From NCBI GenBank assembly GCA_964023275.1, contig OZ029921.1:5916806-5980805 (forward strand): 64,000 nucleotides of DNA, given 5' to 3'. The notes under the pieces are model-generated. The model ran no database searches, had not been told where the DNA came from, and was given only the letters and a program-made list of their open reading frames with translations. A program made the translations under genes and the position numbers. Positions 11,933-22,184 of the stretch are shown piece after piece. Within the stretch, counting starts at the first letter, position 1. Every line of letters starts with the position of its first letter. Source of the DNA: Norana najaformis (Eukaryota > Annelida > Clitellata > Crassiclitellata > Hormogastridae).

Positions 11933-12190
11933 TTAAAATGTTCCAAGAAAACAGGATCTTGACGCAAAAAAATTTATCACAGTACTGGTGGTCATATTTT
12001 CAAGAGAGTCGGCTCGTGACGCTAAGATTTATTGCTAGAGTCTTCATATTTCCAAGAAAGTGAACTCACGAAGCTAGGGATTATTGCAACAATCTTCATA
12101 TTTCCAAGAAAACGAGTTCATGACGTAAGGAATTAAAAGAACTTTTATATTCGCAGGAAAATTAAGCTCATGACGTCAGGAATTATTGAA
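11933..12190 (+). repeat. Degenerate ~52-bp tandem repeat next to the Ig exon
   Basis: About five units share TCATATTTCCAAGAAA, CTCATGACGT and GGAATTATTG at intervals near 50-60 bp. They end about 65 bp before the exon's splice donor, inside the presumed intron. Confidence 0.75.
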
Positions 12191-12257
12191 AGAGAAGACA
12201 GAGAAGGCAGAGAAGACAGAGAAGACAAAGAGAACAACATCAAAGAAGCCGACTTAC

Positions 12258-12617
12258 AGTTGACGGTCAGATAGATCCAGGTTCCGTTGGCCTTGGCATT
12301 GTTCTCTTCCGTTCCATCCATGAAGACGACATCGCACCCATACCACCCTTCGTCCGATGTCCTGATGTCGCTGATCTCGACCGAAGCCTGTTCAACCATG
12401 CGTATCCTTCCCTGGTATCCCTCGTCAATGTGGGGCGGATAACCGTCGAACTGGATGAAGATTGGGACCTCGTGACCCTGCTTTCGCCAGGTCATGATCG
12501 TTTCGGCGTACTGGCCTCGCGGGTAGTCGACATCGCAGTCAAGGACTCGACTTCCGCCGATGTTAGCCGTCTTGCGCGTGGAACCACCGCGACGCGCGAA
12601 GCTCACCTGGTCAGTAC
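12258..12617 (-). CDS. tutl: Internal exon encoding Ig domain 1 of a turtle/IGSF9-family adhesion protein
   Basis: Seen: a 360-bp open exon. On the minus strand it is preceded by a pyrimidine-rich acceptor ending CACCTGTAG and followed by the donor GTAAGT. Both ends are phase 1, the usual arrangement for an Ig-domain exon. It encodes 119 whole residues with V-set landmarks: Cys27 (LDCDV), Trp43 (MTWRKQG), the stretch VPIFIQFDGYPPHIDEGY (50-67), GRIR, a DEGWYGC motif with Cys94, and NGTWIYLTV at the end, which includes an N-glycosylation sequon. Known: turtle and IGSF9 proteins are neuronal cell-surface molecules with five Ig domains and fibronectin repeats. Their first Ig domain carries the same PI(F/Y)I...YP.HI(E/D).GY.GR, DQGWYEC and NG(T/S)W blocks. 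Inference: this is Ig1. The signal-peptide exon should lie above 12617 and Ig2 below 12258; neither is recognisable in the window, so introns are long. The paralogue (turtle or borderless) is not settled. Confidence 0.85.
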
Positions 12618-12640
12618 CTACAGGTGCAAGAAACAACGCA
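12599..12640 (-). promoter_or_regulatory. Splice acceptor region of the Ig exon
   Basis: On the minus strand the intron ends with TTGTTTCTTGCACCTGTAG, a pyrimidine-rich tract and AG, directly before the first exon base at 12617. The open frame continues into the intron only by chance, so a methionine start there is not needed. The matching donor, ACT then GTAAGT, occupies 12252-12257 and fits the consensus 5' splice site exactly. Confidence 0.75.
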
Positions 12641-12775
12641 CAGGTATGATCGGGTGGAGGTCACGACAGTTTAAAGGTCAAGATCGAGGTATGGACAGGT
12701 GAAGGTCACGAGAGCGAAGTTCATGGTTGTTTGCTGTATAGGGTACATTATGACCACATCGCACTGTTATTGTGG

Positions 12776-12845
12776 CTGTTATTGTTGTTGTTATTAATAT
12801 TATTGTTATTATTATTATTATTGTTATTATTATTATTACCATCAT

Positions 12846-12882
<37 letters not shown>

Positions 12883-12942
12883 GTCATCATCATCGTCGTC
12901 ATCATCATGATCATCATTATCATTATTATGATTATTATATCC
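12776..12942 (+). repeat. (TTA)n then (ATC)n tract
   Basis: TTATTATTGTTATTATT switches to ATCATCATTATCATC. Minus-strand Met/Ile-rich frames across it are low-complexity. Confidence 0.93.
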
Positions 12943-12950
12943 AACTTCTA

Positions 12951-13060
12951 AGCATCAATTGATGGCGCTGAGCAAATGTACGTTAAGAACTTGCTCAAGA
13001 TCCCTAATTAGTAACATCTCAGGTGAGGCTCTGACGGTCAGATAGAGCGCTCAAAACAAT
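12951..13060 (-). mobile_element. SINE family 1 fragment
   Basis: A degraded minus-strand piece with ATCAATTGATGGCGCTGAGC and GAACTTGCTCAAGATCCCT in family order. The tRNA-like head is eroded. It lies in the presumed intron upstream of the Ig exon, next to a TTA/ATC tract. Confidence 0.7.
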
Positions 13061-13784
13061 CGGCTGTCGTCTCAAACTAACTTTTAATAACATCTAATAG
13101 CGAAGCAATATGAGGCTATATGTAATTGTGTCACATAATGGCCACCTAATAGAATGGCCCACACTGGCTGTTCATAGGAAACAGTACAGTTCATCAGCTA
13201 ATATCAGCTAACGGCAAGCGCTAGTGTAGCTTGAAAGCTTATAAAGTATCTGTTGTCAAGGCACAGTTAATAATGCCTGCGGTCATAAAATTTTTGGAAT
13301 CACTACAAGAGATCACAATAATGTCTGGCTATAAGCCACATTGAACACGTTTTAGCACCAGACAATGAAAGTCCATTAGGGTTTGATCATACTGGTATTT
13401 GCTATTTTCAGAGATTACGTATTTCCTGTTTGGGAGACATCAATTTCATGCAACACCTTTTCCTATTGGTCTTGTTCGGCGATGGCGATGTCCTAACATT
13501 AATGACATGACGCTTTAGAAGTTATTTGAAGCTATTAGATGTTATTAGAAGTTATTAACCCCGAAATAGCGCACCGCGTTGACGCTAAACGACAGAAGTT
13601 GATTGGCGCCGCCTCGGTCTATGACTGACCGAGAATGAAGCGAAGAAGTTGACTAAGAGCTCCGATGATTGACAGTGAAAAGGTAATTTCTTGAGAATTG
13701 ACAGCGACAAATTGCTCCTTCGCCGCTATATGGGTAGGTCACCGTCACCAGCTAAACTAATTTCACTCTATTTCTCTTTCTCTC
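13061..13784. other. Unassigned, presumed intron
   Basis: No exon with splice sites recognised on the minus strand. A GAAGTTATT..GATGTTATTAGAAG phrase near 13520-13560 may be an old LINE tail. Confidence 0.4.
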
Positions 13785-13822
13785 TTTCGCTATCTCAATC
13801 TCTGTCTCTTATTCTCCCTCTT

Positions 13823-13854
<32 letters not shown>

Positions 13855-14080
13855 TTTCTCCCTTTTTTATTTTTTCTCTCTCTTTCTCTTTCTCTCTCCC
13901 CCTCTCTCTCTTTCTCTCTCGCTCTCTCTTTTTTATTTTTTCTCTCTCTTTCCCTTTCTCTCCCCTCTCTCTCTTTCTCTCTCTTTCACTCTTTTTTATT
14001 TTTTCTCTCTCTTTCTCTTTCTCTCTCTCCCTCTCTCTCTTTCTCTCTCGCTCTCTCTATCTTTCTTTCTCGCTGTCTCG
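13785..14080 (+). repeat. Polypyrimidine tract with 63-66-bp higher-order repeat
   Basis: CTCT/CTTT-rich DNA in which CTTTTTTATTTTTTCTC recurs at 13862, 13928 and 13991. A 141-aa Leu/Ser frame is an artefact. Confidence 0.92.
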
Positions 14081-14399
14081 CTCCCCGTACCACGACTATC
14101 GCTGTTGGTGTCATAGGATCGTCTAGTGGACCACATGCAAATCAAGACCAAAATTCGGTCAAGACCAAGCACATGTCAAGACCAACCGCAGCAGTTACAG
14201 TTAGATAAGTAAGGTAAGGTAATGTATTATAAAATCACGTCAGGTAAGATTAAGTAGGTTAATGTTAACACGACGATTACAATTATGAAGAAGGATGCGT
14301 GAAGGCTCAGTAATGACAATAAACGACTTAAAGGAAGCCAACTTAAGCTCCTAATACACGCACAATGAGAAATATAGAGCAAAATCTTGCTGAGAAAAG

Positions 14400-14830
14400 A
14401 CAGAACACCCAGACAAACAAAAACATAAACAGACCAAGACAGACAGGTCAACACTGGCAGACCAAGACAGAAAGACAGATCAAGGCAGACAGACTGACAG
14501 ACAAACTGAGACAGACAGACTAAGACAGACAGACCAATACAGACAGACCAGGACAGACGGACAGATCAAGACAGACAGATCAAGACAGACAGATCAAGAC
14601 AGACAGATCAAGACAGACAGATCAAGACAGACAGATCAAGACAGACAGATCAAGACAGACAGATCAAGACAGACAGATCAAGACAGACAGATCAAGACAG
14701 ACAAACATATCAAGAAAGACAGACAGCTCAAGACAGACAGACCAAGAGAGACAGATCTAGACAGATCGACATAAAGACTAAGACAGCTAAACAGACTCAC
14801 AGACAGACCAAGGCGGACACACAAACAAAA
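14400..14830 (+). repeat. AGAC tract with a 14-bp array CAAGACAGACAGAT
   Basis: Between about 14566 and 14705 the 14-mer is repeated ten times almost without error. The flanks are looser AGAC/CAAGACAG repeats. Confidence 0.95.
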
Positions 14831-15423
14831 ATCGAAGACACGGAAGCCAAATAACACGCTTCCGCAACAACACATTCATTCCTCTTAGCCTTTCAATTGT
14901 GGCGAGAATTTGATAGCCACCATTGCACAGCGACGCGGAATTCCCCGATCGAATTTGCCTACGGAATTTCCCACTGGATAGTGGTTGATGGGGTTTCGGT
15001 CAGCGGGCACTTGGACCTCCCCTCGACTTAGATTTACGCAATCCGTATCCTTGGGCAGTAACTCAGGGCACGCTGGCCTAATGGATAGATGCAATGAGAA
15101 GGCTGGAGACAGATTGTTTGTCAGGAAAGCCAGCCATCCATCCAAGCAACCAGCCAATGCTTAGTTCATTTGCTCTACTCTTCGCTCATTCGTCCATTCT
15201 TTAAATAACTCAATAATTAGTTCAATCGTTGAATTCGATTATTTATTTATCTAGTAATTCATATGATTTTTCAATATGTTAACTTTTAAATTTACTAACT
15301 TGTTAATTTATTTATACATTAATTCAGTAACCTTCATTACGTTAATTCGTCTTTAATTCTTCATTGATTCACCAATTCATCAATTTATTCAGTTATTCTT
15401 AAATTTAGTCAATCAGTCGTTCT

Positions 15424-15622
15424 CAGCGTAGTATAGCATAGCGTAACATAACATAGCATAGTTTAGCATAGCATAGTATAACATAGTATAACATAACAGA
15501 GCATAACATTACATAGCATAACATAACATAGCATAACATAGCATAACATAACATAACATAGCATAACATAACATAGCATAACATAACATAGCATAACATA
15601 ACATGGCATAGTATAGCATAGC
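15424..15622 (+). repeat. (CATAA/CATAG)n pentanucleotide array
   Basis: About 200 bp of CATAACATAG-type units. The reverse-complement motif forms a second array at 16129-16262. Confidence 0.95.
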
Positions 15623-15771
15623 AAAGCACGATGCTGTCACCCCGACTTGACCCCAAATCCAGATTCTGACCTGACACCGAAACTGGCAGCAAGACTCTTG
15701 CGGACTTGATTTGACAGAACAGCGGTGAATAAACTGTCTCCCTGACGATTCAAATTAAACATTTTACGTTT

Positions 15772-15816
15772 CAGTCAGTCAGTCAGCCAGCCAGTCAGTC
15801 AGTCAGTCAGTCAGCG
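15772..15816 (+). repeat. (CAGT)n microsatellite
   Basis: CAGTCAGTCAGCCAGCCAGT and similar, about eleven tetranucleotide units. Confidence 0.95.
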
Positions 15817-16128
15817 ATTCGTTGATTCGATTCCTGGAACGTCGTGTAAAAAACAAGTCATGAAACCGAAGAGCACATGCTGTGGTTTTGAGCTGTTTTA
15901 ATGACCGCGCATCCGACTACATCCCCTCATTCCCCTCAACAAACTGATGAAGGCGCTTCATAAATGCTTCTATGGAACACAATGAAACATAATGCGATGT
16001 AAATGGAGAGTTGCCGGTATGCTTTGCCATGTTAAGTCATGCTTATTTTGTGCTAGGTTTTTGTTATCTTTATGTTATTGCGTATGTTTGCGCTGAAATT
16101 CATATGCTCCTGATAATTTTTTTTATTC

Positions 16129-16262
16129 TGCTATGCTATGTTATGCTATGCTACGTTATGCCTGCTATGCTATACTATGCTATGTTATGTTATGCTATGC
16201 TATACTACACTATATTATGCTATACTATGTTACGCTATGCTATGTTATGCTATGCTATGTTA
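16129..16262 (+). repeat. (CTATG/TTATG)n pentanucleotide array
   Basis: CTATGCTATGTTATGCTATG and variants, the reverse complement of the array at 15424-15622, about 510 bp away. Confidence 0.95.
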
Positions 16263-16264
16263 AA

Positions 16265-16860
16265 CCTCTTTTACCTGTTACACTGAATGATCAGTTTCGC
16301 ACTACTCCCAAGGACTGGAACCCCAAAGAGAGACAGACAGACGGACAGAAAGAGAGAGACGGAGAAAGAGAAGGGTGAAAGGCCTGATGGCATACAACCA
16401 GCCCCACAGACTCTGCTCCAGGAACGGCTAGGCATCGTCGAGATGCTTTCAGAAAGGACAGCAGGGTCGGCAGCACAGTTGACTATTATTAATGATTTGT
16501 TTGCAAATGCTATTGGCTGCAGAGCGCCGCTCACCAATATATACCTCCGGCCCGACATCGGTAAACACACGGCCGCATACTGGACACTGTCCGATTTCAA
16601 TGACCAATGTTAGCGGAGCAGGCCAATCGCTCATAAACGAACGCCGCTTGCTTTTAGTGGATAAGTCGACGTCATCCTGAACGCAGAGCATTTGCTTTTA
16701 GCGGATAAGCCGCAGTCGTCAGCTCACAAGGCCAGGTCTGTCTGTCCACCAGCATAGTCACGTGAACAGAGTCGATTATTCTGCTTTGCGAACCGGTGGA
16801 TTTGTTTCGATGTCTCTGCTATCAAGTTCACCAATAGTTAAAAACTGTTTTCTTTCGCCG
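16265..16860. other. Unassigned sequence
   Basis: Open frames occur on both strands, one containing CPVCGRVF on the minus strand, but no zinc-finger spacing follows. A short AGAC run lies at 16330-16350. Confidence 0.4.
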
Positions 16861-16861
16861 G

Positions 16862-16940
16862 AGCTGGCCTGGGAGCGCCTTTTGGTATATTACTTGAAGG
16901 GGAGCTATATAAATGTTCAGAATGAATGAATGAATGAACG
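16862..16940 (+). repeat. Retroelement tail followed by (GAAT)n
   Basis: GAGCGCCTTTTGGTATATTA, GGGGAGCTATATAAATGTTC, then GAATGAATGAATGAATG. The simple repeat starts within ten bases of the tail signature. Confidence 0.7.
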
Positions 16941-17049
16941 TCACATCGATTGGCATAACCGTCTTCATGCGGACCAAGTCCATCTCAGTTTACTCGGTCC
17001 TACTTAGCTCACAGTTCGTCGAGCGTTTAACTGCAGACACGACACACTT

Positions 17050-17475
17050 TAGCAATGACACAAACATACATACAGTACATACATACATAAATACATATAT
17101 GCATGCACACATGCATACATACACGTACATATATAATGCATGCAGACATGCATGCATACATACATACATATATACATACATACATACATACACACATAAA
17201 TACATACATACATACATACATGCATGTATATATAGTAACATACATACATACATACATATATACATACATACATACATGCACACACGCATGCATGTACACA
17301 TGCATACATACATACACACATACATATATAAATACATACAAGCATGCGCGCATACATACATACATACATGCATTCTAACATGCAAACATACATGTACACA
17401 TACATACATGCATGCATATGTACATATGTACGTACGCAGTTGCATATTATATGCGTGCATATATATATATATTTA
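17050..17475 (+). repeat. Long (CATA)n array with interruptions
   Basis: About 425 bp of CATA with CATG and CACA variants, ending in ATATATATATAT. Overlapping frames of up to 188 aa on both strands are His/Thr/Ile or Tyr/Val/Cys/Met repeats and are rejected. Confidence 0.96.
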
Positions 17476-17938
17476 CAATACGATACATATAACTACTTGA
17501 AGTGTTATACTTTACATTCAAGCAGGATTGTTCGTTGTCTGTTTACAGATGTTGTGTTTGTAGGACCGGACGAGTACATCTGTCCTTTCGACTGTGATTT
17601 AGCGAACCATAGCGGGCCAAAACCATCTGGATAACTATCGTTGTTTCCTATCGTATTTTTCTCTTCTGGGGCCCTCCGCCGATTGCATGTCCCGCCTGAA
17701 TGCCCCATTCAGACAGACCGGATGTTCCGTGAATCGGCTTTCCAGGGATTCCAGGGTGGGATTTCAATCTCGACGCGTTCTCGGAATCCGATGTGGCAAA
17801 CACTAAAATAGGTTGCCTTCCGTGGTTGTTAAACTATTAGGCACCAACGTCTGACAGCATATTGTCTGGGTGTTATTGTTATTCGGTTCGTGCTTCAGCT
17901 AAAATGTTTAACCTAAATCTACACCTCGGAGGAATTGT

Positions 17939-18113
17939 ATGCTTTCCTTACCTTACTTTGCCTTGTCTTACCTTACCTTAGCTCATGTTACATCACTTTA
18001 CCTTACCTTACCTTACTTTACCTTACCTTATCTTACCTTACCTGTCTTGCCTAATCTTACCTTACTTTATCTTACCTTACTTTTACTTAACCGTACCGTA
18101 CCTTACCTTAAGT
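17939..18113 (+). repeat. (CTTAC)n array, left part
   Basis: CCTTACCTTACTTTACC-type pentanucleotides up to the SINE at 18114. Confidence 0.93.
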
Positions 18114-18300
18114 TTGTGGGGCATGGTAGCCTACTGGTTAGAGCCCTTGGCTCGTAACGCTGAGGGTACGGGTTCGAGCCTCCTCTGAGACGGTTATTGT
18201 GTATGGATCTTGAGCAAGTCCTTCACTCACAAATGCTCAGCGCCATCGATTGATGCTTAGTCACAAGATAGTGGCGTTTAATAAATGGAGAAATATTAAA
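18114..18300 (+). mobile_element. tRNA-derived SINE family 1, near full length
   Basis: The head carries an A-box-like TAGCCTACTGG (18127-18137) and a B box GGTTCGAGCC (18171-18180), the internal RNA polymerase III promoter. The body has the family phrases GACGGTTATTGTGTA, CTTGAGCAAGTCCTTCACTC and GCGCCATCGATTGATGCTTA. It sits inside a CTTAC pentanucleotide array that resumes after it. Related copies lie at 12951, 25388, 39430 and 57167. Confidence 0.85.
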
Positions 18301-18302
18301 GT

Positions 18303-18472
18303 CACCTTACCGTGATTTGCGTTACTTTATCTTTTTGTGGTTCAGCTTACGTTACTATACCTTACCGTCACGTTACTTTATCTTACCGTTACGTTAATTT
18401 ATCTTACCGTTACGTTAATTTATCTTACCGTTACGTTACTTTACTTTACCGTCCCTGACCTTACCTTTGCGA
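18303..18472 (+). repeat. (CTTAC)n-related array, right part
   Basis: Resumes with CACCTTACCGTGATTTGCGT and then a TTATCTTACCGTTACG unit repeated four times. Same motif as the left part, so the SINE probably split one array. Confidence 0.85.
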
Positions 18473-19044
18473 CGGATGTATCTGCAGGTCAATCTGCTGA
18501 CATACTTCTCCCGCAAAAAAAGTTCGTCTATATCCGTCCACATCTAACGAGGAAACATATACGTCCGCTTCCGCAGTAAAACTGGCGCTAGGCAAATTTC
18601 TCAGTCGGAAAGTTCCAAAGATACTTAGACACCTCAGACGTATTTCATTTCGGAGAAACACCGAGGGACTGGGGCTGAACCGTCACGCCCCGCCGACTCT
18701 GGGCTACGCATCTCGTCATGGTTCGTTGCACCGGTGCATTAATCGGCCATTTATCAATATTTCGGACTTGGTCGGATGTTCCGGTTGGAAAGGGGGTTAT
18801 GTGCAGATCGTTGGCAGTAAGACAAGCGAAACTCTATGATCTCATGACGTTCTGGGCTCATGGTAAATAGTCCCCGATAAATCTGGGTATTAGTGCACAC
18901 AACGATACTAGTCCCCACATCATAGTGCATTCATGGTTCAGATCATTAATGCGAATACAAAGCCCATAAAGTAACAAGATGCTCCAGAATCGTGTAGTCG
19001 GATTGCCGATCACTAAGCTCTACCAACTGATAAATTATGATATC

Positions 19045-19420
19045 ACAAGTGCGGTCCGGTGGTCTATCGGTAACGCGTTTGCTCAATGATCATGCGGTTG
19101 CGGGTTCGACTCCGTGTAACGACGATGGACAGGTTGTTTGCGCACACCCTGCATCTGTCACCAAAAAGTATAATTTGGTACCGGCATAAGCTGGGAAGTA
19201 AATGGCAAGCCCTGCGATGCACTGGTCTGGTTCGACTCCGTGTAACGACACTGGGTAAGTTGTTTGCGCACACCGTGCCTTTGTCACCAAGCAGCGTAAT
19301 TTGGTACCGGAGTAAGCTGGGAAGTAAACGGCAAGTCCTGCGATGCACTGGTCCAGTGTCCAGGACCTTGGGATTCGCCCATTGCCGGCTCAAGGGCCAA
19401 GAAAAGGAGATGAGCTCCTC
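19045..19420 (+). mobile_element. tRNA-derived SINE family 2 with a 126-bp internal tandem duplication
   Basis: The head CGGTCCGGTGGTCTATCGGT supplies an A-box-like segment, and GGTTCGACTCC at 19103 is the B box. From that point a 126-bp body is present twice (19103-19228 and 19229-19355), so a second B box sits at 19229. Both bodies contain TTGGTACCGG and AAGCTGGGAAGTAAA. The end, CAGGACCTTGGGATTCGCCC, matches the minus-strand copy at 53090-53312, which has a single body. Confidence 0.85.
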
Positions 19421-19679
19421 CCCTACATCTCACTGGTGGTATATGGGATTCTTTACCTTTTACTAGGTTCTACTGCCCGTGGGGATATGCAGGTGCCGTG
19501 TTGCCGCACTTCAGTTCGAGCTCATCTGGAATTTTTGTGCATCTGACTTTCTTCTTGGAACAATGCCACTGAATACATATATTGTTCGCAATAGTTCATT
19601 TGCTTTAGTTCAACATGCATTTTCTCTTTACCTGAGCGCACACCTCTTAATACTACGGCGGTCTATAAATAGTCTTATT

Positions 19680-19800
19680 ATCATTATTAGTAGTAGTAGT
19701 GGTACTACTACTAACACTGCTACTACTACCACTACCACTACTACCACTACCACTACCACTGCTACCACTACCACTACAACTACTACCACTACTACTATTC
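19680..19800 (+). repeat. (TAC/CAC)n microsatellite
   Basis: ACTACTACCACTACCACTAC and variants over about 120 bp. Confidence 0.95.
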
Positions 19801-20149
19801 AGATCAACTAGAAAGTCATATACGCAGTTACACGGTTTATTGAGATATAGTATCTATGATACATGTATACTTCACCGAACATTTCGTAAACACCAAATAT
19901 ACCATTTGTTCCTGATTTCGGCACAAAAACGAGAAAGAAACACTTAAAAGTTACAAACACAGGCAAAGGGCATATACTACTGCATCGGAGCTGTACAAAT
20001 GACATGCAAATTGAAAAGAACCTTCGCAGTAATACACGAAGTCCAGCCCGGAAGTGTTTACGGAAATATCTACAAAACAACGCAATCTTCATCTCGGGCA
20101 CTTGCCAGGATGTTCTCGCCTACCAGTCATGGAGATAATTATATCCGTC

Positions 20150-20302
20150 TGTCTGATGTGCTTCGTCCTTCTGCCGTTTTATTTTTGGAAACGGCGCTAC
20201 ATAAATCTACTAATACAATCTGCATCAGTCGGCGCAATCTTCGGACGCATCATTCAGCGCCTTTGAGAGTTTCTGAAAAGGTGCTATATAAATATCCATG
20301 AA
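20150..20302 (+). repeat. Two retroelement tail signatures
   Basis: ACGGCGCTACATAAATCTAC near 20193 and AAAAGGTGCTATATAAATAT near 20276, the latter after GCGCCTTTGAGAGTTTCTG. A third (GGGCGCTACATAAATGG) lies at 20400. No coding parts. Confidence 0.5.
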
Positions 20303-20444
20303 CATACATCACTCGATCGAGAGAGAACTGGACCGCTATAAGCCGGGCACGAACAATCAAGCAGCGCCTGCTACAAATGTCCTGAGTGAATCCCACATGG
20401 GCGCTACATAAATGGATGGCAGAACTGCATTGGATTTCATCAGA

Positions 20445-20545
20445 TTACTCAGTTGCGTGAGTAAATGGTAATGCAGCAGATTTCTAGTGCTTCCGGAGTT
20501 CGAATTCTAGTGCGAAATTGACAGGTATTTTATTCAAACCATGTT
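20445..20545 (+). mobile_element. Possible tRNA-like SINE head
   Basis: GTGAGTAAATGGTAATGCAG followed by GGAGTTCGAATTCTAG resembles a degraded A box and B box. There is no other copy in the window, and the evidence is only the box-like spacing. Confidence 0.3.
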
Positions 20546-20609
20546 GCACTAGAGGGAATGCTTGCCCAGTCGGTGAGTTACTGTTGGTGGCATACACGGC
20601 CAACCCTCC

Positions 20610-20925
20610 CTAAAGACAGACAGACACACACACACACAGACAGACACAAACATACAGGCAAACGTGCAGACGAAGACAGACAGAAAGGCACGCAGACAGT
20701 CACACAAGCTGACAGACACAGAGAGACAGGTGAAGACAGATAGGCAAGCAGACACACATACTGATAAACAGACAGACGAAGACAGACAGACAGGCAGACA
20801 GACTGATGAAGACAGACCGACAGGCAAGCAGACAGACAGACACAAAGACAGACCGATGAAGACAGACAGACAGAAAGGCAAGCAGACAGACATACAAACA
20901 GACCTACAGATGAAGAGACAGACAA
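20610..20925 (+). repeat. (AGAC)n microsatellite complex
   Basis: AGACAGACAGACACACAC-type sequence over about 315 bp. Minus-strand Cys/Leu/Ser/Val frames of up to 149 aa are artefacts. Confidence 0.95.
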
Positions 20926-21311
20926 AATTACTGAAACGTGAAACAGAATGTAGCACTGTAATATTTAAACTAAAAAAGAAAGGAAAGAAGCGAAACACGT
21001 TGAGTCCAGTGTTGCTTCGATTGACATCTTAGAATGAGAAAAAATCTCGCCGCAGATCACGGCATAAAATTCAACAGGAAACGAGTTACAAATGATGACG
21101 TCATCTGTATGTTATGAGGTCATCATTTCAATCCGATGGGCGTGTAGGTAGGGCCGATACAGCTGCAGGGATATTAAGAACCACAGCAGATATTTGAAAT
21201 TATTTATTTAAGAGATTCAGGAATATACCCGGAATGTTACCAGTAGATCTTAGAAATTATTTATTTCGGAGATCCAGGAAGTGTTTCGTCATATAATGCG
21301 ATGCGTGTTCA

Positions 21312-21440
21312 ACATCATCCTCGTCGTCGTCGTCATCATCACCATAATCATCAACAAGAACATCATCATCATAATCATCATCATCGACAAGATCATCATC
21401 ATCATTATCATCATCATCGTCATCATCATCATCATCCTCA
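21312..21440 (+). repeat. (ATC)n microsatellite
   Basis: TCATCATCATAATCATCATC and variants. It precedes the CATA array that hosts the mariner element. Confidence 0.95.
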
Positions 21441-21509
21441 ATCAGTTCCTGACGCCAGTCATTAGGTGGCGATGGTTGGAAATAAATGACCTCCATACTT
21501 TTCGGTCAT

Positions 21510-21904
21510 TTTGTCATACATATATACAACAATACTTACACGTACACACATGCATAAGTACAAAGATCCATACATATATACATAGGTACAACAATACTTA
21601 CATGTACACACATACATGCATACATACAAAGATCCATACATGTATACATACGTATACATGTATGTATACATTCATGCATATATATATCCATACATACATA
21701 CACACATGCATGCATACAAGCATCCATAAGTACATACATATATATACATGTATAGAATATACATACATATCATGTATACATATATCCATACATACTTACA
21801 TACGTGCATTCATGCATACAAACATACACACATGTATGCATACAAGCATCCATACATATATACATACATATACATGTATGCGATATAGATACATATCATG
21901 TATA
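21510..21904 (+). repeat. (CATA)n array, left of the mariner element
   Basis: About 395 bp of CATACATA with GTACA interruptions, continuing after the element at 22678-22804. A 71-bp-scale unit with GATCCATACAT is visible within it. Confidence 0.95.
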
Positions 21905-21906
21905 TA

Positions 21907-22013
21907 CAGGGTGGGCCAGAAGTATTTGTTCAACTTTGAAGGCCTATAACTTAGGCAGTTTAGCAAGTAAGTGTATGCTTAATGCATCAAATTAAAGGTC
22001 GTTATATCAGCTA
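21907..22013 (+). repeat. Left terminal inverted repeat of the mariner element
   Basis: This 107-bp repeat pairs with 22569-22675 and has one mismatch, at the A/T position about 69 bases in. The two arms diverge directly after the motif GTTATATCAGCTA. Confidence 0.93.
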
Positions 22014-22184
22014 CAACTGCTCAAAAATTTACATTTTTAGCTTTATTAATAATTGCGTAAAACTACTGTACTGAATATGTATTAGTTTACAATGATTTTA
22101 ATTCGTCTATCTTGCAAAACACAATACTTGGAAAATTAGTCTTTGCAAGTTTGCATTATTGATAGCCATTAAGAAATCCAAGAA

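Noticed and set aside
16449-16691. CPVCGRVF in a minus-strand frame, resembling a C2H2 zinc finger
   Set aside because: The linker and the two histidines at the right spacing are missing.
16934-17500. 188-codon His/Thr/Tyr/Ile frame and minus-strand Cys/Met/Tyr/Val frames
   Set aside because: Pure translation of the CATA microsatellite.
18127-18180. A and B boxes that could suggest a tRNA gene
   Set aside because: The sequence does not fold into a full cloverleaf with an acceptor stem, and the body recurs in several copies with a common tail. It is a tRNA-derived SINE.
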